In this document: positions 16,629-24,457 of the stretch, piece by piece
Layout of the letters: every line of letters begins with the position of its first letter
Numbering within the stretch: the stretch's first letter is position 1
Assembly (NCBI GenBank): GCA_018365455.1
Contig: JAGZJZ010000013.1
Location: forward strand, 80,510 to 144,509
From: Clostridiales bacterium
Lineage (GTDB): Bacteria; Bacillota; Clostridia; Lachnospirales; Lachnospiraceae
DNA: 64,000 nt
Direction of reading: 5' to 3'
Made by a program: the position numbers and the translations under genes
The notes under the pieces: generated by a model
Told to the model about the DNA's origin: nothing
Databases searched by the model: none
The model's input: the letters and a program-made list of their open reading frames with translations, nothing else

Positions 16629-19247
16629 TTACCTGCACTGCCGCCTCATGTGGGTGCGGGCATATTTCATGAGCTGTACCACGGGAAGATTAATCAGAGC
16701 CAGATCATACACCGTCAGGATCTGAGATAACTCCAGATCAGCGACTTTAAATACACTGTGAAGCTCCGGTATAAAAAGTACGGCATTAATCAGGGCAACG
16801 CCAATGACAAATGCAGCAATTAAGTATATATTATTAAAGAATTTTTTTGTTAAAAGCACTGGCCGTTCCGATTTGCAGTTAAATCCATGAACCAGGCGGG
16901 CAAGGCAGAGGGTAGCAAATGCCATGGTACTGCCCACCGCTGCCCCGGAAGCATGATACCCCAGAATAAAGGCAATCATAGTAGTCACACCGATGGACAG
17001 CCCTTCCACTCCGATTCCCAGCAGAAATCCCCTTGTTAAAATGGATTCATTCCTTGGGCGGGGGCGCTGCTTCATTACCTCTGTACTGTGGGGCTCCAGA
17101 CCCAGTGCAATTGCCGGGAGGCTGTCAGTCAGAAGATTGATGAAAAGCAGGTGTACCGGTGCAAAGGGAACCGGCAGACTGCATAGGGATGCATACAGTA
17201 CAGCCAGAATGGCTCCAAAGTTGCCGGATAACAGGAACTTAATGGAGTTCTTGATGTGGGCATAGACATTTCTGCCATTCTCAATGGCTTTTACAATCGT
17301 GGCAAAATTATCATCCGTCAGAACCATAGAAGCTGCATCCTTGGCAACCTCGCTTCCGGTGATGCCCATTGCCACGCCGATGTCCGCCTGTTTCAGAGCG
17401 GGAGCATCATTCACACCGTCTCCGGTCATGGCAACGATGTGGTCTTTGTTCTGCCATGCCTGCACAATACGGATTTTATGTTCCGGAGAAACCCTGGCAT
17501 AAACCCTGACCTTTTCCACATACTTTTCCAGCTCCTCATCCGTGAGATTTTCAATATCAGAGCCTTCACATGCCTGGGACATGTCGGTTAAGATACCGAT
17601 TCTCTTTGCTATGGCGGAAGCAGTAATCTTGTGGTCCCCGGTAATCATAACAGGTGTAATGCCCGCTTCGATACATCTGGCAACCGCATCAGCGGATTCC
17701 TTTCGGGGTGGATCCATCATCGCTACAAGTCCCAGAAACGTTAAATTATTTTCGTCTGCCATTTTAAGGGGCAGGGGGCGCTCTACTGTCTTATAGGCAA
17801 ATGCCAGTACCCGCAGACCGTTTTGGGAGTAATATTCGTTCATCTGTTTTAGCTTTGCGGTATCCCGCACGGTGATACTGCGGATCTGTCCGTCTTTTTC
17901 GATATAGGAGAGCCGTTTAGCAAGTACATCCACTGCACCTTTTGTAATCATAACAATATGACGGTCAATGGAGTGGAGGGTAGACATCAGCTTGCGGTTA
18001 CTGTCAAAAGGAAGCTCGCTGATTCTGGGGCTGCGTTTTCGAATGGAAGCAGTAGGGAATGAAAAAGATTCGCCTGCATGGATCAGCGCCGTTTCCGTAG
18101 GATCTCCGATTTCTTTGCCATCAGTGCCGGATGCATCGTTACACAAAACGCTGTAGGTTATTAGTTTATTCTGCGCAGCATTATTCAGATCCAGACCGGA
18201 AATGGGAATATCCCTGCCGTTTGTGTAGTAATTTTCTACAGTCATTTTATTTTGTGTAAGCGTTCCTGTTTTGTCTGAACAGATGACGGATACGCTGCCA
18301 AGCCCTTCCACAGCCTGGAGCTTTCGGATGATTGCATTTTCCGCAGCCATCTTCTGGGTACCGTAGGACAGGACAATTGTTACGATGGAACTGAGGGCTT
18401 CCGGTATTGCGGCAACCGCCAGGGCGATGGCAAAGAGAAAAGAATCTCCGATATCGGCACCATGCCAGATATCCAGGCAGAAGACCAGGGTACAGATTGC
18501 CATAATCAGAGCAGACAGCTTCTGACCAAAATTATCCAGGTTCACCTGAAGGGGAGTCTTTTTCTCGGAGGTTGACTTTAACAGGCTTGCAATCTTGCCC
18601 ACTTGGGTATCCATCCCGATAGACGTAACGAGAAAGCTTCCTCTGCCGTATGTAACAAAGCTTCCTGAAAATACCATATTTGTCTGATCACCGATGGCAA
18701 GGTCCCCATTCAGAGGATGGTCCGTCTTTTCTACGCTGACACTTTCGCCGGTAAGGGCACTTTCATTAATTTTCAAACTGGCATTTTCCATAATGCGCCC
18801 GTCAGCAGGAATGCTGTCTCCTGCCTCTAAATAAACCAGGTCACCAATGGTAACCTCTTTGGAAGGAATTTCTACAATGTTTCCGTCTCTTTTTACCTTC
18901 GCAAGGGGAGCTGACAGGGTTTTCAGGCTTGCCAGGGAATGTTCCGCCTTAATCGTCTGGGCGGTTCCCAGAATAGCATTGACCGTAATTACGACTAAAA
19001 TGACTACCGTGCTTTCAATATCCCCCATAACTCCCGAGATCACGGCAGAGACAATCAGGATCACCACCAGGAAATCCATAAACTGTTCCAGGAAAATCTG
19101 AAGCAGATTTTTCTTTTTGCCTTCAATTAACAGATTCTTGCCGTACTTTTCCTGATTTGCCTTTGCTTTTTGGGTAGTCAGAAACGGGTCAGAGCCGTTT
19201 ATCTGTTGTCTGACTTCTTCTTTCGAAAGATTGTAATACGTTTGCAT
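16629..19247 (-). CDS. P-type Ca2+-transporting ATPase (PII type)
   Basis: This 872-residue membrane pump should export Ca2+ (or a related divalent cation) at the expense of ATP. Seen: an N-terminal cation-ATPase domain, TGES dephosphorylation loop (166-169), M4 motif AIPEALSS at about 280-287, phosphorylated Asp325 in DKTGTLTQ, nucleotide-site KGAVD, MITGDHKIT, and the hinge TGDGVNDAPALKQAD. The C-terminal six-helix region has FINLLTDSLPAIALGLE. Usual bacterial Ca2+ pumps read PEGLP in M4; here it is PEALS, a modest deviation. Full length and all catalytic motifs are intact. It stands alone, divergent from tatD. Confidence 0.9.
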   Translation of the reverse strand: MQTYYNLSKEEVRQQINGSDPFLTTQKAKANQEKYGKNLLIEGKKKNLLQIFLEQFMDFLVVILIVSAVISGVMGDIESTVVILVVITVNAILGTAQTIKAEHSLASLKTLSAPLAKVKRDGNIVEIPSKEVTIGDLVYLEAGDSIPADGRIMENASLKINESALTGESVSVEKTDHPLNGDLAIGDQTNMVFSGSFVTYGRGSFLVTSIGMDTQVGKIASLLKSTSEKKTPLQVNLDNFGQKLSALIMAICTLVFCLDIWHGADIGDSFLFAIALAVAAIPEALSSIVTIVLSYGTQKMAAENAIIRKLQAVEGLGSVSVICSDKTGTLTQNKMTVENYYTNGRDIPISGLDLNNAAQNKLITYSVLCNDASGTDGKEIGDPTETALIHAGESFSFPTASIRKRSPRISELPFDSNRKLMSTLHSIDRHIVMITKGAVDVLAKRLSYIEKDGQIRSITVRDTAKLKQMNEYYSQNGLRVLAFAYKTVERPLPLKMADENNLTFLGLVAMMDPPRKESADAVARCIEAGITPVMITGDHKITASAIAKRIGILTDMSQACEGSDIENLTDEELEKYVEKVRVYARVSPEHKIRIVQAWQNKDHIVAMTGDGVNDAPALKQADIGVAMGITGSEVAKDAASMVLTDDNFATIVKAIENGRNVYAHIKNSIKFLLSGNFGAILAVLYASLCSLPVPFAPVHLLFINLLTDSLPAIALGLEPHSTEVMKQRPRPRNESILTRGFLLGIGVEGLSIGVTTMIAFILGYHASGAAVGSTMAFATLCLARLVHGFNCKSERPVLLTKKFFNNIYLIAAFVIGVALINAVLFIPELHSVFKVADLELSQILTVYDLALINLPVVQLMKYARTHMRRQCR

Positions 19248-19440
19248 GAATGCGCCTCCTTAAGATAATTTCCAATGATGCGGATAACGGATATGCGGAA
19301 TAACGACATATGACCCATGCCACACTTTTCCCTTTATCATTATAGATATGTAGTCTGTGGGGACAAATATACCTCTTTTGCTTGCAACAAACCCCAGATA
19401 CTGCTAAAATAACAGAATGTAATATGCGTGGAGGTAAATT

Positions 19441-20208
19441 ATGATTTTTGACAGCCATGCCCATTATGATGATGAGGCATTTGATGAGGATAGGGAGAGC
19501 CTGCTTTTAAGTATGCAGGAGAACGGAATTGGTTATATTGTAAATGTTGGAGCAAGCATTCAGGGAGTGGAGGATACCGTTAAGCTTACGAAAAGCTATC
19601 CCTTTATATATGGTGCAGTAGGTATACATCCGGATGAAACCGGTGATCTGAATGAAGAAAGGCTGCGCTGGCTGGAACAGCTGTGCGGGGAAGAAAAGAT
19701 AGTTGCGGTAGGAGAGATTGGTCTGGACTATTACTGGGACAAGGAGTCCCGGGATCTTCAAAAAGAATGGTTTGCAAAACAGCTTGCCCTTTCTAAAAAA
19801 GCAGGCCTGCCGGTGATTATTCACAGCAGGGATGCAGGAAAAGATACTTTCGATATCATGAAAGCAGAACATGCCGGCAGCACAGGAGGCGTAATCCACT
19901 GCTTTTCCAATTCCAGGGAAATGGCGCGGGATTATGTCAATATGGGATATTATATCGGGATCGGCGGTGTCGTTACCTTTAAAAATGCCAGAGTGATGAA
20001 AGAAGTTGCAGAATATGTGCCTCTGGAGCAGATCTTAATAGAAACAGACTGCCCATATCTGGCACCCGCCCCAAATCGGGGAAAACGGAATTCATCCCTG
20101 TATCTGCCTTATATAATAGAAGAAATAGCACGCATCAAAGGCGTGTCAAAAGAATTAGTAGAAGAAAAAACCTGTGAAAATGCATTGAAGATGTACCAAA
20201 TCGTATAA
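19441..20208 (+). CDS. tatD: TatD-family metal-dependent hydrolase/DNase
   Basis: This 255-residue TIM-barrel metalloenzyme has FDSHAHYDDEAFDED near the N-terminus (metal His pair), VGEIGLDYYWD, IHSRDAG, HCFSNS and the C-terminal ETDCPYLAP. These are the hallmark TatD residues. Members show 3'-5' exonuclease or DNase activity and are widespread housekeeping genes. GGAGGT 5 nt ahead supports the ATG. In many Firmicutes tatD is followed by rnmV and ksgA; here ksgA follows directly with no rnmV between. Confidence 0.92.
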   Translation: MIFDSHAHYDDEAFDEDRESLLLSMQENGIGYIVNVGASIQGVEDTVKLTKSYPFIYGAVGIHPDETGDLNEERLRWLEQLCGEEKIVAVGEIGLDYYWDKESRDLQKEWFAKQLALSKKAGLPVIIHSRDAGKDTFDIMKAEHAGSTGGVIHCFSNSREMARDYVNMGYYIGIGGVVTFKNARVMKEVAEYVPLEQILIETDCPYLAPAPNRGKRNSSLYLPYIIEEIARIKGVSKELVEEKTCENALKMYQIV

Positions 20209-20215
20209 AAGAGGT

Positions 20216-20245
20216 AAGTGTGAAAAATTAAATTTTTTTACACTT
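20216..20245 (+). other. Hairpin after tatD
   Basis: AAGTGTGAAAAATT pairs with AATTTTTTTACACTT just after the tatD stop. There is no T-run behind it, so termination would be weak. Related GTGTGAA/TTCACAC words occur at 16276-16375. Confidence 0.4.
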
Positions 20246-20294
20246 TCCATTGGTACAGTGCCATGGAATTGTCTGCGGCATGCAGGAGGTGTAG

Positions 20295-20402
20295 GTTGAA
20301 AGAAAATTAAGATATGGAAAGGAAGCCACAGTGTGCTTCTTTCAACTTTTATTGTGGCAGTATTGCAGACCGGCTCTGTAATATGCAATGGGTGTAAAAA
20401 TG
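20295..20402 (+). repeat. Start-codon element, copy 2 (pseudoknot-capable)
   Basis: GTTGAAAG (20295-20302) pairs perfectly with CTTTCAAC (20339-20346). GCCAC (20325-20329) pairs with GTGGC (20354-20358), the two stems interleaving as an H-type pseudoknot. ATTGCA (20362-20367) pairs with TGCAAT (20384-20389) across the first ATG. Linear similarity to 8906-9021 is high in GAAAGAAAATTA, GGAAAGGAAGCCAC, GTGGCAGTATTGCA and TGCAATGGG-N6-ATG. It forms the leader and start of ksgA. Confidence 0.7.
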
Positions 20403-21266
20403 GATAAATTGTCAAATCCCCAGAAAACCATAGAGGTCATTCAAAAATATGAATTTGCGTTTCAAAAAAAGTTTGGACAGAACTTCTTAATCGATGGTCA
20501 TGTATTGGATAAAATTATCCGTTCAGCCAATATAACAAAGGATGATTTTGTATTGGAAATCGGACCGGGCATCGGAACCATGACCCAGTATCTGGCGGAA
20601 GCCGCAAGAGAGGTGGCAGCAGTAGAGATTGATAAAGCGCTGATTCCCATCTTGGAGGATACGCTGTCCGGGTACGATAATATTACGGTCATCAACGAAG
20701 ACGTCCTGAAGCTGGATATAAAACAGCTTGTTATGGAGCGAAACGGAGGCAAACCGGTGAAAGTAGTGGCGAACCTTCCTTACTATATTACAACGCCTAT
20801 TATTATGGGATTGTTTGAAAGTCATGTACCCATAGACAGCATTACCGTCATGGTACAGAAAGAAGTGGCACAGAGAATGCAGTCCGGACCGGGCAGCAAG
20901 GATTATGGAGCACTGTCACTGGCGGTGCAGTATTATGCAGAACCATATATTGTTGCCAATGTACCCCCCAACTGCTTTATGCCCCGTCCCAAAGTAGGAA
21001 GCGCCGTAATACGCCTGACCACGTACAAAGAGGCGCCAATTGACGTAAAGGATGAGCGGTTGATGTTCCGCATTATTCGTGCATCTTTTAATCAGAGAAG
21101 AAAAACGCTGGTGAACGGACTGAATAATTCACCGGAAATAACCATTTCCAAGGAAATTATTGCAGAAGCAATAGCGGAACTTGGGGTTTCACCAACCATC
21201 CGTGGCGAAGCGCTTACGCTTGGTGAATTTGCTAGGCTCAGTAATATCATTTCAGCAAAAGAATAA
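20400..21266 (+). CDS. ksgA: 16S rRNA (adenine1518-N6/adenine1519-N6)-dimethyltransferase
   Basis: This 288-residue Rossmann-fold methyltransferase dimethylates two adjacent adenines in the 3' hairpin of 16S rRNA during 30S maturation. Present: KKFGQNFLID, SAM site VLEIGPGIGTMTQYL, catalytic-site VANLPYYITTPI, FMPRPKVGSAVI, and C-terminal FNQRRKTLVNGL. Two ATGs (20388, 20400) exist; the second gives the usual N-terminus and neither has a canonical ribosome site. The first lies in a repeated element. A bidirectional terminator follows. Confidence 0.95.
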   Translation: MDKLSNPQKTIEVIQKYEFAFQKKFGQNFLIDGHVLDKIIRSANITKDDFVLEIGPGIGTMTQYLAEAAREVAAVEIDKALIPILEDTLSGYDNITVINEDVLKLDIKQLVMERNGGKPVKVVANLPYYITTPIIMGLFESHVPIDSITVMVQKEVAQRMQSGPGSKDYGALSLAVQYYAEPYIVANVPPNCFMPRPKVGSAVIRLTTYKEAPIDVKDERLMFRIIRASFNQRRKTLVNGLNNSPEITISKEIIAEAIAELGVSPTIRGEALTLGEFARLSNIISAKE

Positions 21267-21297
21267 GCTGTTTGCAGAATATGAAAAATCGGAGATA

Positions 21298-21350
21298 AAG
21301 AAAACCGGGAATAAAGAAAGCATCATGTCTCCTTTATTCCCGGTTTTCTT
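21298..21350. terminator. Bidirectional terminator, ksgA / ROK regulator
   Basis: AAAACCGGGAATAAAG (21301-21316) pairs with CTTTATTCCCGGTTTT (21332-21347), a long perfect stem with A-rich and T-rich flanks. It serves convergent genes ksgA (+) and the ROK regulator (-), and overlaps the latter's stop codon. Confidence 0.9.
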
Positions 21351-22497
21351 ATGGTTTTAGCACTAATTTATCAATTCCAAGAAAGTTCTTAATGACCACA
21401 CAGGCGCCGCCCAGCAAAATAGCCGTATCCTGAAGCCCGGATGGCAGGATGGTACAGTATTTATCCATGCGGTTGCAGAGGGAATCCTGGATCTGCGTTG
21501 TAATATCCGGGATATACATCGTAAAGGAGCTGTTAATAATAATCAGGTTGGGATTAAAGGTATTCAGGATATTATTAATACCGATTGCCATATATTTTAC
21601 AAATTGCAAAATAACCTCTCTTGCGTCATTGTCCTGCGCCTGGTAAGCCCGGATCAATGTATCTATAGATACCTCTTCCATGCCTTTGCGCTTGGCGTAA
21701 TCCATAAGAATTGCCCGTTCGGAAGCATATTGCTCAAAGCATCCATGGTTGCCGCAGGGGCAGGGGCGTCCGTCCGGAACGATGATGGTATGTCCGAATT
21801 CCCCGGCATAGCCGTTATAACCTGTGTAGAGCTGATCATCGATCAGAATGCCCATACCGATACCGGAATGTACGCTCAGGTTAATAATATTCGGGTAATT
21901 GAAATAAAAAGTACGTTCACCCAGAACGGAAAGGTTAGCTTCATTGTCCATATAGACAGGTACATGAAAATGTTCGGATAAGGCATCCGAAAGGTTATCC
22001 TCTTTTATGGAATAGTAAGGGGTGAACATCACGTGATTATGATGAACAACGCCGTGGATACCGATACTGATACCAATGACACCATGAACAGAAGGGGTCA
22101 GCTCCTCTATGGTTTTTTCAATAATGGGAATCAAAACAGGAAGAAACTCCTGGCTGCATCCTTTATTTTTGTATTGTTTCACAAAGCAATGGGTTCCCTT
22201 TAAGTCCGAGGTAAGTACCGTGATGTAATTCACACTGACATCCAGTGAAATTACATGTCCGCCGGACTGGTTAAGATCCAGAAGGATTGGCTTTCGTCCT
22301 TTGTATGTCTGTGCGCTGCCGATTTCAATAACCAGGTGCTCATCAATTAAAACCTGGACAATCGCTGAAATAGTGGCCTTTGTAAGCCCCAGAGCCTTGG
22401 CGAGATCCGCTCTTGATATGGGACCGTTATTTACAATGGATTCCAGAACAAGATGGCTGTTAATATCGCGGATTAATTCCTTGCTTCCTGTTATCAT
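21349..22497 (-). CDS. ROK-family transcriptional repressor (NagC/XylR type)
   Basis: This 382-residue protein has an N-terminal winged HTH (ISRADLAKALGLTKATISAIVQ, residues about 23-45) and a ROK sugar-binding domain. The ROK zinc cluster CPCGNHGCFEQYAS lies near residue 242. The ATP-site segment typical of ROK kinases is diverged, as in regulators. AGGATAAT precedes the ATG. It probably senses a sugar or amino sugar, but no sugar operon is adjacent; the nearest is 10 kb away. The 251-bp gap upstream to the divergent hydrolase gene is AT-rich and holds promoter-like TATAAT sequences only. Confidence 0.88.
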   Translation of the reverse strand: MITGSKELIRDINSHLVLESIVNNGPISRADLAKALGLTKATISAIVQVLIDEHLVIEIGSAQTYKGRKPILLDLNQSGGHVISLDVSVNYITVLTSDLKGTHCFVKQYKNKGCSQEFLPVLIPIIEKTIEELTPSVHGVIGISIGIHGVVHHNHVMFTPYYSIKEDNLSDALSEHFHVPVYMDNEANLSVLGERTFYFNYPNIINLSVHSGIGMGILIDDQLYTGYNGYAGEFGHTIIVPDGRPCPCGNHGCFEQYASERAILMDYAKRKGMEEVSIDTLIRAYQAQDNDAREVILQFVKYMAIGINNILNTFNPNLIIINSSFTMYIPDITTQIQDSLCNRMDKYCTILPSGLQDTAILLGGACVVIKNFLGIDKLVLKP

Positions 22498-22748
22498 ATT
22501 ATCCTCCGTTATAGTTTATTGACTATATTAAGTATATCATAGAAAAGGTAAATAGGACAGTCAAAAAATCATCTTTCGTAATTCTTAAATTTTTTTTTCT
22601 TTAATCTATGCTATAATATATTATATTATGGGCTTATTGTATGGAAATGGAAGAATGTGTTTTATTTATAGGAAAAACTGTTTTATTGTGCTGCTTTGAG
22701 TCTGAAAAGATATATCTTGTGTAAAATCTAAGAGATGGGGTGGATGGA

Positions 22749-23678
22749 ATGTCAGTAAAAGAACATTTTTATTATTTGTCAGATGATCAGGAAACTAAGA
22801 TTCATGCTGTAAAATGGATACCGGATGGAGAGATCAGGGCGGTACTCCAGATTGCACACGGAATGGTTGAATTTATAGAAAGATACGATGAGTTTGCCGG
22901 ATATCTGGCGGACAGGGGCATTCTGGTAACAGGAAATGACCATCTGGGGCATGGCAGCTCCATAAAATCAAAAGAATATTATGGCTATTTTGCAAAAGAG
23001 AACGGTAACCGCACACTCATCCGGGATATGCATAAACTCAGGCTTATGACGGAAAAAGAAAATGCGGGAATTCCTTATTTTATACTGGGACACAGTATGG
23101 GATCATTTTTGACCAGACAGTATATCTGCTGCCATGGGGAAGGACTTGCCGGAACCATTATTATGGGAACAGGGTATAAGCCGAGATTTGTTGTCAAAGC
23201 AGGCATTGTACTGACCTCCATTCTGGCAAAAAGGCATGGATGGATGTACAGAAGCAGACTTGTGGATGCAATGGCGTTTGGCGGTTATAACAGGAATTAT
23301 AAACCGTCAAGGACAGACCGGGACTGGCTGTGCAGGGATGAGAAAGTAGTGGATGCCTATATAGCCGAAGAGAGATGCCAGTTTTTATTTACACTGAATG
23401 CCTATCATAATCTGTTTCACGGATTGTATAAATTAACATATGAGGAATATTTAGACCGTATGCCCAGGGAAATGCCTGTCCTGTTTGTCTCAGGTGAGGA
23501 TGATCCGGTAGGAGATCAGGGCAAAGGCGTAAAAAAAGTGGCGGAGACATTCAAACAAACAGGAATGAAGGAGGTCTCCTGCATACTTTATCCGGAAGAT
23601 CGTCATGAAATTTTGAATGAACTGGATAAAACACAGGTTTACCGGGACATTCACCAATGGATAAGCCGGCAGATTTAA
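22749..23678 (+). CDS. Alpha/beta hydrolase (monoacylglycerol-lipase/lysophospholipase-like)
   Basis: This 309-residue cytosolic serine hydrolase has oxyanion HGMVE, GNDHLGHG, nucleophile elbow GHSMGSF (Ser about residue 115), acidic SGEDDPVG and catalytic His in DRHEILNE. This order matches the Hydrolase_4 / lysophospholipase group. A GTG at 22740 is in frame, but GGGGTGG sits 5 nt before the ATG at 22749, so I prefer the latter. The substrate is probably a lipid ester, by family only. It stands upstream of a two-component system with a 71-bp gap. Confidence 0.85.
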   Translation: MSVKEHFYYLSDDQETKIHAVKWIPDGEIRAVLQIAHGMVEFIERYDEFAGYLADRGILVTGNDHLGHGSSIKSKEYYGYFAKENGNRTLIRDMHKLRLMTEKENAGIPYFILGHSMGSFLTRQYICCHGEGLAGTIIMGTGYKPRFVVKAGIVLTSILAKRHGWMYRSRLVDAMAFGGYNRNYKPSRTDRDWLCRDEKVVDAYIAEERCQFLFTLNAYHNLFHGLYKLTYEEYLDRMPREMPVLFVSGEDDPVGDQGKGVKKVAETFKQTGMKEVSCILYPEDRHEILNELDKTQVYRDIHQWISRQI

Positions 23679-23749
23679 AAATCTGGAATATACATTTTGG
23701 TACAGGCACCGTTCATTAAGCTCTGAACCAGAAAGAATAGGGAGTTAGC

Positions 23750-24457
23750 ATGTTTAATATACTAGTTTGCGATGATGATAAGGAGATCATGGATGCTGTT
23801 GAAATATACTTAAACCAGGAAGGGTATGAAGTCTATAAAGCAATGGACGGGGAGTATGCCCTTCAGACCTTAAAATTGGTAGAAATTCATCTGGTTATTG
23901 CGGATATAATGATGCCGAAGCTGGATGGAATCACATTGACAAAGGAAATCAGAAAGACAAGCGGGGTACCGATTATTATTCTTTCAGCAAAATCAGAAGA
24001 TACGGATAAAATAATGGGGCTTAATAATGGGGCAGATGACTATCTGACAAAGCCTTTTAATCCACTGGAGCTTGTGGCAAGGGTGAAATCCCAGCTCAGG
24101 CGTTACACAAAGCTGGGGAATTATGTAAAAGGGGATATCACGGTGATCTATCGGACGGGCGGCCTTGTCATTAATGATGAAGAAAAGGAAGTTACGGTAG
24201 ATGGAGTTGCGGTAAAACTCACCCCAATTGAATATAACGTACTGCTCCTGCTTGTGAAAAATAAAGGAAAGGTATTTTCCATAGACCAGATCTATGAACA
24301 AATCTGGAATGAGGCGGCAATCGGTGCCGATAATACGGTAGCAGTACATATCAGACACATCAGAGAGAAGATTGAGATCAACCCCAAAAGCCCCCGGTAT
24401 CTGAAAGTAGTATGGGGAATTGGCTATAAAGTAGAGAGTATAGCAGATGAAGAATGA
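23750..24457 (+). CDS. OmpR/PhoB-family response regulator
   Basis: The receiver domain (1-120) has the acidic pocket DDD (9-11), phospho-acceptor Asp in IADIMMPKLDG at about residue 52, and Lys in TKPFNP. The C-terminal winged-helix DNA-binding domain (about 130-235) ends HIRHIREKIE and VWGIGYKVE. Length 235 is typical. AGGGAG precedes the ATG. It overlaps the histidine kinase gene by 11 bp, so the pair is co-translated and almost certainly cognate. Target genes are unknown. Confidence 0.93.
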   Translation: MFNILVCDDDKEIMDAVEIYLNQEGYEVYKAMDGEYALQTLKLVEIHLVIADIMMPKLDGITLTKEIRKTSGVPIIILSAKSEDTDKIMGLNNGADDYLTKPFNPLELVARVKSQLRRYTKLGNYVKGDITVIYRTGGLVINDEEKEVTVDGVAVKLTPIEYNVLLLLVKNKGKVFSIDQIYEQIWNEAAIGADNTVAVHIRHIREKIEINPKSPRYLKVVWGIGYKVESIADEE

